DNA from: Lentisphaeria bacterium
GTDB taxonomy: Bacteria; Verrucomicrobiota; Lentisphaeria; Victivallales; JAUVCU01
Direction: 5' to 3'
Length of the DNA stretch: 5,719 nucleotides
Assembly (NCBI GenBank): GCA_030590715.1
Contig: JAUVCU010000123.1
Location: 1 to 5,719 of the forward strand
The position numbers and the translations under genes are program-made. The notes beneath the pieces are model-generated. The model saw nothing but the letters and a program-made list of their open reading frames with translations. It made no database searches and had not been told where the DNA came from. Below are positions 1 through 5,656 of this stretch, piece by piece (the stretch's first letter is position 1; each line of letters opens with the position of its first letter).

Positions 1-70
1 ATAGGTAAAATGCTACAAGAACAGGTCTTCGGACAAAAGATAAAGCAATCATTTTGATTACATCAGGCAT
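1..70 (-). CDS. Possible N-terminal fragment of an unidentified protein, running off the left edge
   Basis: An ATG at 68-70 (minus strand) opens a frame that stays open to the window edge, about 23 codons. It begins MPDVIKMIALSFVRRP and continues with hydrophobic residues (VLVAFYL), a pattern that would fit a membrane protein N-terminus. A GGTG lies five bases upstream and could serve as a weak ribosome binding site. The frame follows the helicase on the same strand, so the direction fits. However, an open run this short is expected by chance in roughly a third of cases, and a plus-strand frame (1-57, ending in TGA) is open over the same bases. I do not recognise a family. This is a tentative call only. 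Confidence 0.22.
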   Translation of the reverse strand, partial: MPDVIKMIALSFVRRPVLVAFYL

Positions 71-170
71 AGTAGCACCATTGAAATATTAACACGCGTC
101 CTATAAATGATTTTTTTATAAGAGTTAATAAAACAATAGATAAATCCACTTTGCAGCTGTTACAGCGGTA
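71..170. other. AT-rich intergenic stretch downstream of the helicase gene
   Basis: This stretch follows the helicase stop codon (minus strand). It contains a run of seven T (plus strand, about 112-118) flanked by complementary TATAAA and TTTATA arms, and a tiny GCTGT-T-ACAGC inverted repeat at 157-167. Neither has the GC-rich stem followed by a U-run, in the minus direction, that would make an intrinsic terminator for the helicase. A weak minus-strand promoter-like pair (TTAACT, 17 bases, TATAGG) is present, but each box matches consensus at only four positions. I see no RNA gene here. Confidence 0.4.
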
Positions 171-1580
171 TTATTTATTGTAGCGTTTCCACCCCGAATA
201 CGGCCTATTGTAAGCCCTGTGATTTCTTCTTCGTTTACTCACATTCATTTCTGAAGTCCCGTCACTAAGTAGTTCATACAGCACCGCCTGCTTGCCATCT
301 TTTGCTCTAAGAATCCGCCCGAGCCGTTGAACATGCTCGCGAATACTACCACTGCCGGAAACGATAATCCCCACACTTGCTTCAGGCACATCCACACCTT
401 CATTCAATACTTTGCTGGTAACGAGAATAGAATACTCCCCACTTCTGAATTTATCCAAAAACTCTTTCCGCTCGGAGCCTTTCGTTTTATGGGTCAAAAC
501 AGGTAGAAAAAATGTTCGACCAAGCTCGTAAGCTGTATCATTATCCGCTGTAAAAATAATTATCCGCCCGTTCGCATGCTGCCTTATCAGAGACCATACT
601 TTATCAAATTTACTGCGCCCGCTTTGAGCAATCTGTTTCTGTCGATAATATGCAGACAATACGGCACGGCCATTCGGCTTCTTCGCACAATAAATGATAA
701 ATTTGCTCCAGTCATTTTTACCACTACTGAAAGTAATCCCGTTTGCCCGCAAGAAGTCAGTATATATTTTCCTGTTAACAGCATATTCTTCGGCCTCGTC
801 TGGATAAAGCTGAAGAACGACCTGCCTTGTGTCATAAGGTGCCAAAACATGTCCCTCCAATTCATCAATATGGATTCGGTATGCCAGATTCCCTACCAGG
901 CGAAAAAGTTCCTGCTCACCACCGTCATCACGTTCCGGGGTCGCAGATAATCCAAGCCTGTATGGGGCAATACACATAGAAGCAGCAAGTTTGTTCATTT
1001 CGCTAGGTAAATGGTGACATTCATCGTAAATGATAAGCCCAAATTTGTTCCCTATAAATTCCATGTGGATAACGGCTGAATCATAAGTTGAAACCGTTAT
1101 ATCCATCACTTCGCGACTCCCTCCGCCGAGAGTTCCTATTTTTCGACCGAAAAATTTACTCAACTGACCAGCCCATTGATGAATAAGGTCAATTGTTGGG
1201 ACAACAATCAGAGTGGGTCTTTTAATATGAGACATAGCCATCATGGCAAGAAATGACTTACCGGATCCCGTCGGCATAACGACAACTCCACGTCCACCAC
1301 TGTTTTTCCACGCCTCAAATGCCAAAGCCTGGTGCTTACGTGGGACGAGCTCGGTATTGAGTCTGAGATCGAGGGGCATAAAATCTTTAGCGTAATCGCG
1401 GTAGGGAATTTTACCTCGATGCAAAGTAAGAACGATCGGAGCATAGTGATACGCTTCCGCTCTATAGCAATTGACCCTGCTGTCAAATTTCACATACGAT
1501 GAAACATTATCGACAAGCTCTTCCGGACCTTTAATCAATAAAGTCCCAGCAGAAAATGTTATTTGAACTTCATTCTCCAC
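171..1580 (-). CDS. XPB/Rad25-type superfamily 2 DNA helicase
   Basis: This is a 469-residue ATP-dependent 3'-5' type DNA helicase or translocase of the XPB/Ssl2 family (COG1061-like). The order follows archaeal XPB: an N-terminal damage-recognition-like domain (about 1-75, with GTLLIKG and KFDSR), then helicase lobe 1. In lobe 1, RKHQ at 81-84 is Q-motif-like. Motif I is MPTGSGKS (102-109), Ia is VVPTIDL (126-132), motif II is DECH (186-189) and motif III is LSATP (211-215). An RDD at 217-219 sits where XPB has its RED motif. A thumb-like insert follows (about 255-325). Lobe 2 carries IIFTADND (341-348), motif V (LVTSKVLNEGVDVPEA, 386-401) and motif VI (QRLGRILR, 418-425). The basic tail (KRRR, then WKRYNK) ends the protein. 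All catalytic motifs are intact. The GTG start at 1578-1580 has a GAGGTG Shine-Dalgarno. The gene lies 52 bases after the HDOD gene and is probably in its operon. No Bax1-like nuclease is visible. By family it acts in DNA repair or duplex remodelling; its role here is unknown. Confidence 0.93.
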   Translation of the reverse strand: MENEVQITFSAGTLLIKGPEELVDNVSSYVKFDSRVNCYRAEAYHYAPIVLTLHRGKIPYRDYAKDFMPLDLRLNTELVPRKHQALAFEAWKNSGGRGVVVMPTGSGKSFLAMMAMSHIKRPTLIVVPTIDLIHQWAGQLSKFFGRKIGTLGGGSREVMDITVSTYDSAVIHMEFIGNKFGLIIYDECHHLPSEMNKLAASMCIAPYRLGLSATPERDDGGEQELFRLVGNLAYRIHIDELEGHVLAPYDTRQVVLQLYPDEAEEYAVNRKIYTDFLRANGITFSSGKNDWSKFIIYCAKKPNGRAVLSAYYRQKQIAQSGRSKFDKVWSLIRQHANGRIIIFTADNDTAYELGRTFFLPVLTHKTKGSERKEFLDKFRSGEYSILVTSKVLNEGVDVPEASVGIIVSGSGSIREHVQRLGRILRAKDGKQAVLYELLSDGTSEMNVSKRRRNHRAYNRPYSGWKRYNK

Positions 1581-1584
1581 GAAA

Positions 1585-1590
1585 CACCTC
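1585..1590 (-). promoter_or_regulatory. Ribosome binding site of the helicase gene
   Basis: GAGGTG on the minus strand lies four bases before a GTG codon at 1578-1580. It supports that GTG as the true start, giving a protein that begins MENEVQITF, directly at the first strand of the damage-recognition-like domain. Confidence 0.7.
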
Positions 1591-1632
1591 AGAAAAGTAG
1601 AAGCTCTTTTTTAATAAAACAGATTGTGGCAC

Positions 1633-2484
1633 TTAGCAGAACTCCTCATCGTCAAGTAATTCGATCAGGTCTTTCTGATAACGAATCCAGAAGTCCACAT
1701 CCAACCGATCAAGTCCAGTAGACTCCAAAATCTCTTCCGATGGTAGAGAACCGCCCAAGGTTTCTCGGGCAGACGTATCAACCCAATCAACAAATTGTAG
1801 AAGAGCTGTTTCCACAGGAAAAGTTTCTGTGGGAGAATCGTATGTATGATGATTTTGTATAGGATCAATTATACTGTCTGACATCTCCCATTCACTCATC
1901 AAAAAAGCACCGACATCACAATGATCGACCTTAAACAACATTCTTTCAGCAGTGCATATATCGACATTGTTGCTGATACAAATCTCAGGAATCTTCTCAT
2001 ACAGCTTCCGGTCAAGTCTCCGCAAAGGAATTTGTCCAAGGTCGTGCATCAGCATTGTAAGAGGTAAATTGGAATTGACCGGAAGTTTTTCTTCTCTGAT
2101 TAGATTTCCCATGAGCACGAAACATGAATATGAATGACGCCATTCTGATTCTTCATCTGCGGAGAAGAAATCCGAAACAGATGCAGAATACACCAATTGT
2201 TTCACATTTAAAATACCGAGAAGAGCAACAGCTCTTTCAATGGAATCAACGGTATTCCTCAAAGAGTAATAACCGGAATTGATAAGTTTTAAAACTTTAG
2301 CGGCAAGACTTTGATCTTTCTCAATCTCTTCAACAATGTGATATACATTAACATTCTCATCGCGGAACAGTTCGATTATATTTTTTACACTTTCACTCGG
2401 GCATGGAAGGTCAGACATAGACTTGATAATTTCTAAAATATCTTTTTTATCAAGCTTATCAAAATCTATTTTCTCTTTTGCCAT
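1633..2484 (-). CDS. HDOD domain protein
   Basis: This is a 283-residue cytoplasmic protein made almost entirely of one HDOD domain, the HD-related output domain found in bacterial signalling proteins. The N-terminal helical part has the family pattern: LPCPSESV, then EKDQSLAAKVLKLINS (55-70), SIERAVALLG (82-91) and WRHS (115-118). The HD-like part has LMHDLGQIPL (145-154, H147 and D148), VDHCDVGAFLMSEW (186-199), NHH (211-213) and FVDWVDT (231-237). Many HD-type metal ligands are therefore retained. Activity cannot be assumed, because most HDOD proteins are thought to act through protein contacts. There is no receiver, GGDEF, EAL or membrane segment, so it is a stand-alone HDOD. The tail is acidic. 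A TTG at 2502 would extend the frame by six residues, but it overlaps the GGAGGT Shine-Dalgarno, so I prefer the ATG at 2484. It has its own promoter and precedes the helicase by 52 bases. Confidence 0.9.
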   Translation of the reverse strand: MAKEKIDFDKLDKKDILEIIKSMSDLPCPSESVKNIIELFRDENVNVYHIVEEIEKDQSLAAKVLKLINSGYYSLRNTVDSIERAVALLGILNVKQLVYSASVSDFFSADEESEWRHSYSCFVLMGNLIREEKLPVNSNLPLTMLMHDLGQIPLRRLDRKLYEKIPEICISNNVDICTAERMLFKVDHCDVGAFLMSEWEMSDSIIDPIQNHHTYDSPTETFPVETALLQFVDWVDTSARETLGGSLPSEEILESTGLDRLDVDFWIRYQKDLIELLDDEEFC

Positions 2485-2494
2485 ATAAACCTTG

Positions 2495-2500
2495 ACCTCC
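2495..2500 (-). promoter_or_regulatory. Ribosome binding site of the HDOD gene; decides the start
   Basis: GGAGGT on the minus strand lies ten bases before the ATG at 2484-2482. The in-frame TTG at 2502-2500 shares its last base with this site, so it cannot be the start that the site serves. This places the start at 2484. Confidence 0.8.
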
Positions 2501-2534
2501 AATTAAACCACGGCGAACACCTTAGCTCTATTAC

Positions 2535-2564
2535 ATTATAAAACAATTAGACGGCAATGTACAA
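2535..2564 (-). promoter_or_regulatory. Sigma70-like promoter for the HDOD-helicase unit
   Basis: A perfect -10 box TATAAT (2540 down to 2535) lies on the minus strand. The upstream -35 can be read as TGTACA at 17 bases (four of six consensus matches) or TTGTAC at 18 bases. Transcription would begin near 2528, giving a leader of roughly 45 bases before the ATG at 2484. The site lies downstream of the carbonic anhydrase gene, so it separates the two genes into different transcription units, at least in part. Confidence 0.55.
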
Positions 2565-2600
2565 AGAGCCCTATTACCAGAGAGTCGCAGGATTCTGACG

Positions 2601-2634
2601 AGCCGTGAATAATTTCCATAATCACAACACGGCT
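2601..2634. repeat. Inverted repeat downstream of the carbonic anhydrase gene
   Basis: AGCCGTG (2601-2607) and CACGGCT (2628-2634) are perfect 7-base arms around a 20-base AT-rich loop. The structure begins 12 bases after the carbonic anhydrase stop codon (minus strand). In the minus direction no T-run follows, so it is not a classical intrinsic terminator. In the plus direction only four T follow. It may mark the mRNA 3' end or stabilise it, or be a protein site, or be chance. Confidence 0.35.
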
Positions 2635-2646
2635 TTTCAACCAAAA

Positions 2647-3240
2647 TTAGTCGACTGAGACATTTAAATCTTTCAAAACTCCGTCACTCACATCGTAAAT
2701 AAAGCCATGAACTTTTATATCCTGTCCTCTCTCCCAAGCTTTTCTTAAAATTGAGGAATTACAGACATTCTTTACCTGTTCCAAAACATTTACTTCACAT
2801 AACAGATCTTGTTTTTCTTTTTCAGTTTCAAGAGCATCTATTTTCTCCTGATGCAGGCGATAAACATCTTTAATATGACCAAGCCAATTGTCAATCAGGC
2901 CATATTCCTCATCAGTCATCGAAGCCTTAACACCTCCGCAATCGTAATGCCCGCATACAATGATATGCTTAACTTTCAAAATATCAACAGCATACTGAAT
3001 AACAGACAGGCAGTTGATATCTGTATGAATAACCATATTAGCTATATTCCGATGAACAAAAATATCGCCAGAAATAGCTCCGATAATTTCATTTGCTGGA
3101 ACCCGACTGTCTGCACAACCGATCCAAAGATACTCGGGACTTTGTCCTGCTGATAAATACTCAAAAAATTCAGGCTGCTCCGCCTTCACTTTTGAAGCCC
3201 ACGCTTTGTTTTTCTCTAAAAGAATATTTATATCACTCAT
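2647..3240 (-). CDS. can: Beta-class carbonic anhydrase, type II (Can-like)
   Basis: This 197-residue cytoplasmic zinc enzyme interconverts CO2 and bicarbonate, supplying bicarbonate for carboxylations and pH balance. The zinc ligands are C42, H98 and C101. The D44-R46 dyad lies in the CADSRVP motif, and the second cluster reads CGHYDCGG (96-103). The numbering coincides with what I recall for E. coli Can. W39, R64 (in FVHRN) and Y182 match the residues known in type II enzymes to form the inhibitory bicarbonate site, so allosteric closure with D44 on zinc is likely. The core ends with HGFIYDVSDG (178-187), the usual final segment; the protein is somewhat shorter than E. coli Can, which has about 220 residues. 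There is no signal peptide. The ATG at 3240 is preceded only by a weak purine-rich stretch (GAGAG, then TTGG). It is transcribed away from rnc. Confidence 0.95.
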   Translation of the reverse strand: MSDINILLEKNKAWASKVKAEQPEFFEYLSAGQSPEYLWIGCADSRVPANEIIGAISGDIFVHRNIANMVIHTDINCLSVIQYAVDILKVKHIIVCGHYDCGGVKASMTDEEYGLIDNWLGHIKDVYRLHQEKIDALETEKEKQDLLCEVNVLEQVKNVCNSSILRKAWERGQDIKVHGFIYDVSDGVLKDLNVSVD

Positions 3241-3316
3241 TTTTTACCAAAGCTCTCTTTATAATTGATCACATCTACGAAAAGTGAGATAACGAACCCC
3301 ATTCAAGTAATGTCTA

Positions 3317-3344
3317 AAATTAACCTTGAAACAATACATGTCAA
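3317..3344 (-). promoter_or_regulatory. Weak candidate promoter for carbonic anhydrase
   Basis: A consensus TTGACA (3344-3339, minus strand) is followed after 16 bases by TAATTT (3322-3317), which matches the -10 consensus at three positions. The leader would be about 70 bases. The -35 is good and the -10 poor, so this could be an activator-dependent promoter or chance. Confidence 0.22.
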
Positions 3345-3363
3345 TTAAATCACGAAATTTAGT

Positions 3364-3376
3364 TCATGTAACATGA
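3364..3376. promoter_or_regulatory. 13-base palindrome, possible operator
   Basis: TCATGTAACATGA is a perfect inverted repeat of 6-base arms around one central A, in the middle of the divergent region. It overlaps an ATGACA that could be a plus-strand -35. A related ACATGTCAA lies 35 bases upstream (3336-3344), resembling ACATGACAA at 3371-3379. Symmetry, placement and the repeated motif fit a dimeric regulator site. The cognate regulator is unknown. Confidence 0.35.
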
Positions 3377-3489
3377 CAAAACATAAAGTAGTGAGCATAT
3401 CGAATAAGCATGAGCCAATACATTTCCAGTTTTAATATTTCATGCTACGTTACAGCAATATTCAACTAACAAAGGATCTCCGAAACCGT

Positions 3490-4173
3490 ATGAAAGATAT
3501 TTCAAAATTCAAATACACTTTAGGCTATGACTTTAAAGACAAAGACCTGCTTAAAGAAGCTTTGACTCACCGTTCGTACGCTGTCGAGCGAAATCTGACA
3601 TACGATAATCAACGTCTGGAATTTCTCGGAGATGCTGTGATCGAAATAATTCTGACGGAATATCTATTTAACAGGTATAAAGACAATCCGGAAGGGCAGT
3701 TGACAAAGATGCGTTCTGCACTGGTTAAACAGGGAACTCTCGCCGATCTTGCGCGGGACTTGAACTTCGGTGATTTCCTGAGAATGGGAAAAGGAGAGCT
3801 CGAAGTAGAAGGTAATAACAGGAATTCATCGCTGTGCGACTTATTTGAAGCTGTAATAGGCGCATACTATCTGGATGCCGGCCTGGAGCCGGTCAAAAAC
3901 TTTATACTTCCTCTCATTGAGAAAAAGTACCCTAATCCCTCAGAATTATTGGTTACCCTAAATCCTAAGGGAGCACTTCAGGAGTTTACTCAGAAAAAAT
4001 TTAGTACAGCTCCTGTTTATGAACTCCTTGAGACATCAGGCCCGGACCACCAACCATCCTACACAATTGCTGTTTATGTTAATTCAAAACAACTGGCTAC
4101 GGGCACTGCACATAAGAGAAAAACAGCTGAGAGTCTAGCTGCCGAAAAAGCTATGGAACAATTGACAAAATAA
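3490..4173 (+). CDS. rnc: Ribonuclease III
   Basis: This is a double-strand-specific endoribonuclease that matures rRNA and cuts structured mRNA and small-RNA duplexes; it acts as a cytoplasmic homodimer with Mg2+. In the 227-residue form, the RNase III domain (about 1-150) holds the signature NQRLEFLGD (40-48). Predicted catalytic acids are E44, D48, D117 and E120, the latter two in CDLFEAVIGA. A double-stranded RNA-binding domain follows (about 158-226), with NPKGALQEF, GPDH and the closing helix HKRKTAESLAAEKAM. Everything expected is present. The frame extends upstream to an ATG at 3442 (243 residues), but no Shine-Dalgarno precedes it. The ATG at 3490 gives a length close to the 226 residues of E. 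coli RNase III and has AAGGA upstream, though at a long spacing of 13 bases. No clear intrinsic terminator follows. The usual bacterial neighbours, lepB and era, are absent here. Confidence 0.95.
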   Translation: MKDISKFKYTLGYDFKDKDLLKEALTHRSYAVERNLTYDNQRLEFLGDAVIEIILTEYLFNRYKDNPEGQLTKMRSALVKQGTLADLARDLNFGDFLRMGKGELEVEGNNRNSSLCDLFEAVIGAYYLDAGLEPVKNFILPLIEKKYPNPSELLVTLNPKGALQEFTQKKFSTAPVYELLETSGPDHQPSYTIAVYVNSKQLATGTAHKRKTAESLAAEKAMEQLTK

Positions 4174-4252
4174 TCCCAAATATGTGACTGCAAAAAAGCA
4201 AGGCACAACCTTCTCCAACAGCCAACAAAACAGATATATTAGTCAAAAGCTA

Positions 4253-4282
4253 TTGCCATCATTAGCCAAGACATAATATAAT
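4253..4282 (+). promoter_or_regulatory. Sigma70-like promoter of the receiver-kinase gene
   Basis: TTGCCA (4253-4258) and a perfect TATAAT (4277-4282) are separated by 18 bases, matching consensus at eleven of twelve positions. Transcription would begin near 4289-4290, leaving about 70 bases of leader before the ATG at 4361. This is the best promoter in the window. Confidence 0.7.
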
Positions 4283-4349
4283 GAGACTCGTGATTATGTG
4301 TTTTAAATACCTTATGTGAACGAAAGTTTGCACATGGGAAACCTAATTC

Positions 4350-4354
4350 AGGAG
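4350..4354 (+). promoter_or_regulatory. Ribosome binding site that sets the receiver-kinase start
   Basis: AGGAG lies six bases before the ATG at 4361, ideal spacing. The upstream in-frame candidates, GTG at 4316 and ATG at 4334, have nothing comparable. Starting at 4361 also puts the first beta strand of the receiver domain (LKLLTIDDED) right after the N-terminus. Confidence 0.8.
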
Positions 4355-4360
4355 AGCTTC

Positions 4361-5656
4361 ATGTGGTCTGGACTCAAACTTCTGACTATTGATGACGAAG
4401 ACATCATCAGGGAAAGTATCGCCGCATTTTTCGAAGACTGTGACTTTGAAGTTATAGAGGCTGATGGTGGAGAAAAAGGGATTGAGATGTTCAGAGAACA
4501 TAATCCCGATATTATTTTGACCGATCTCAACATGCCTGGAACAGATGGTTTTGAAGTAGTAAAAACAGTCAAAGCAGAATCTCCACTAACTCCAACAGTC
4601 GTTATTTCCGGGGCGGGAATGATCGAAGATTCAATCCATGCAATAAGAGAAGGAGCATGGGACTATATTACAAAACCAGTTGTCGATATGGCAGAACTGG
4701 AGCACACCGTCAATAAAGCTCTTGAACGAGCCCAACTTCTCAAAGAGAACAAAAAATACCAAATCCATCTGGAAGAAAAAGTCGTAGAACGGACAAAAGA
4801 ACTGCGCGAACTGAATGAGCAACTTGAAGAGAAGGTCAAAGAGAGAACAAATGAGCTTCAGGAATCACTCGACAGGTTAAAGCTTGCTCAAAATCAGCTG
4901 GTAGAATCTGAGAAAATGGCGGCGCTGGGTGGGCTCGTTGCGGGAGTTGCCCACGAAATAAATACTCCGGTCGGAATAGGAGTTACTGCCGCATCACATT
5001 TGGAAGAAAAAACTAAAAAGTTCTCCGAAGTCTACAATTCAGGCAAAATGTCCCGAAGCAGTTTTGAAAAATATATACAGCTGGCTCTCGAAAGCTCTAA
5101 AATGATATTGTCAAATATGAACCGTGCCGCAGACTTGATTCAAAGTTTCAAACAAGTTGCTGTTGACCAGTCGAGCGAAGAAAAACGGAAATTCAAAATT
5201 GGTGAATATATAAATGAGATACTGGTAAGTCTCCACCCGAAATTCAAAAATACAAAACATAAAACAATTGTCAATATCGAAAAAGACTTTGCCGTAAATA
5301 GTTATCCAGGGGCATTTTCACAGGTTATGACCAACTTTATCATAAACTCTCTGAAGCATGGCTTTGACGGCATTGAAGAGGGTGAGATTATTATTGAAGC
5401 AACAAATAACAACGGTTTAGTTTCACTGGTCTACAAAGACAACGGGAATGGTATTCCGGAAGAAAATATACATAAGATTTTTGATCCGTTCTTTACAACA
5501 AAAAGGGGTCAGGGAGGAAGCGGACTTGGAATGCATATTGTTTACAATCTGATAACTCAGACGCTTGGAGGAACTATAAACTGTACAAGTTCCAAAGGTC
5601 AAGGAACGGTATTCGAACTGGAATTCCCATGTGAAGTGGAGAACGATAATGATTGA
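4361..5656 (+). CDS. Soluble receiver-domain/histidine-kinase fusion
   Basis: This 431-residue cytoplasmic signalling protein has a receiver domain first and a histidine kinase second. Receiver (about 4-120): acidic pocket D11-D12, phospho-acceptor D55 (ILTDLNMPG), switch S83 (VVISGAG) and K105 (YITKPV). A long charged coiled coil follows (about 121-185), with two copies of LEEKVxERTxEL 18 residues apart. The phosphorylation helix has H198 in GLVAGVAHEINTPVG. The ATP-binding domain (about 280-423) has an N box with N329 (NFIINSLKH), DNGNGIP (360-366), FDPFFTTK (374-381) and a glycine-rich GQGGSGLGM. All catalytic residues are intact. There is no membrane segment and no PAS, GAF or other sensor domain, so its input is probably phosphorylation of its own receiver or a partner protein. 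The frame could extend to a GTG at 4316, but AGGAG before 4361 decides the start. The stop codon overlaps the next gene by eight bases, implying coupled translation. Its phosphotransfer partner is probably that neighbour, by inference. Confidence 0.93.
   Translation: MWSGLKLLTIDDEDIIRESIAAFFEDCDFEVIEADGGEKGIEMFREHNPDIILTDLNMPGTDGFEVVKTVKAESPLTPTVVISGAGMIEDSIHAIREGAWDYITKPVVDMAELEHTVNKALERAQLLKENKKYQIHLEEKVVERTKELRELNEQLEEKVKERTNELQESLDRLKLAQNQLVESEKMAALGGLVAGVAHEINTPVGIGVTAASHLEEKTKKFSEVYNSGKMSRSSFEKYIQLALESSKMILSNMNRAADLIQSFKQVAVDQSSEEKRKFKIGEYINEILVSLHPKFKNTKHKTIVNIEKDFAVNSYPGAFSQVMTNFIINSLKHGFDGIEEGEIIIEATNNNGLVSLVYKDNGNGIPEENIHKIFDPFFTTKRGQGGSGLGMHIVYNLITQTLGGTINCTSSKGQGTVFELEFPCEVENDND
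5638..5641 (+). promoter_or_regulatory. Ribosome binding site of the gene at the right edge
   Basis: GGAG, inside the last codons of the kinase gene, lies seven bases before the ATG at 5649. Good spacing supports a real start there. Confidence 0.6.

Larger units (their letters stand above)
3241..3489. other. Divergent intergenic region between carbonic anhydrase and rnc
   Basis: This AT-rich region should hold promoters for both flanking genes, but none is convincing. On the minus strand a perfect TTGACA (3344-3339) lacks a good -10; TAATTT at 16 bases is the best partner. On the plus strand ATGACA (3373-3378) has only CATATC at 17 bases. Farther down, TAATAT (3433-3438) lies directly before the upstream ATG at 3442. 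If TAATAT is the -10 of rnc, transcription would begin at or after 3442, which would favour the start at 3490. A 13-base palindrome is listed separately. No small gene or RNA was recognised. Confidence 0.5.
4174..4360. other. Intergenic region between rnc and the receiver-kinase gene
   Basis: This 187-base gap carries a strong sigma70-like promoter (listed separately) and the Shine-Dalgarno of the kinase gene. I see no GC-rich hairpin with a T-run after rnc, so read-through from rnc into the kinase gene is possible. A seven-codon ATG frame at 4296-4319 has no ribosome binding site. Confidence 0.5.

Noticed and set aside
102..121. AT-only hairpin with T-run as a terminator
   Set aside because: The stem is entirely A-T and the T-run lies in the loop and arm, not after the stem in the helicase direction.
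576..950. Plus-strand frame of 124 codons
   Set aside because: It lies fully antisense to the helicase core, has no Shine-Dalgarno, and its cysteine- and proline-rich translation resembles no domain; the opposite strand encodes conserved motifs.
1241..1486. Minus-strand frame overlapping the helicase N-terminal half
   Set aside because: It is a same-strand alternate frame inside a gene with intact motifs and has no ribosome binding site of its own.
1625..1640. TGGCAC resembling a sigma54 -24 element
   Set aside because: The GC of the -12 element is absent at the required spacing and the site points into the HDOD gene's end.
2809..3153. Plus-strand frame of 114 codons
   Set aside because: It is antisense to carbonic anhydrase zinc-site codons and begins with a phenylalanine run from a reverse-complemented lysine/glutamate-rich helix; a shadow frame.
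3259..3275. TGTGATC followed by TATAAA on the minus strand, a CRP-like half-site near a -10-like box
   Set aside because: The second half-site (TCACA at the right spacing) is missing and no -35 lies at a suitable distance.
4174..4220. Possible terminator after rnc (AAGG/CCTT and TGC/GCA arms)
   Set aside because: Stems are only three to four base pairs and no T-run follows.
4296..4319. Seven-codon ATG frame in the kinase leader, possible leader peptide
   Set aside because: No Shine-Dalgarno, no regulatory codon run and no attenuator-like hairpins nearby.
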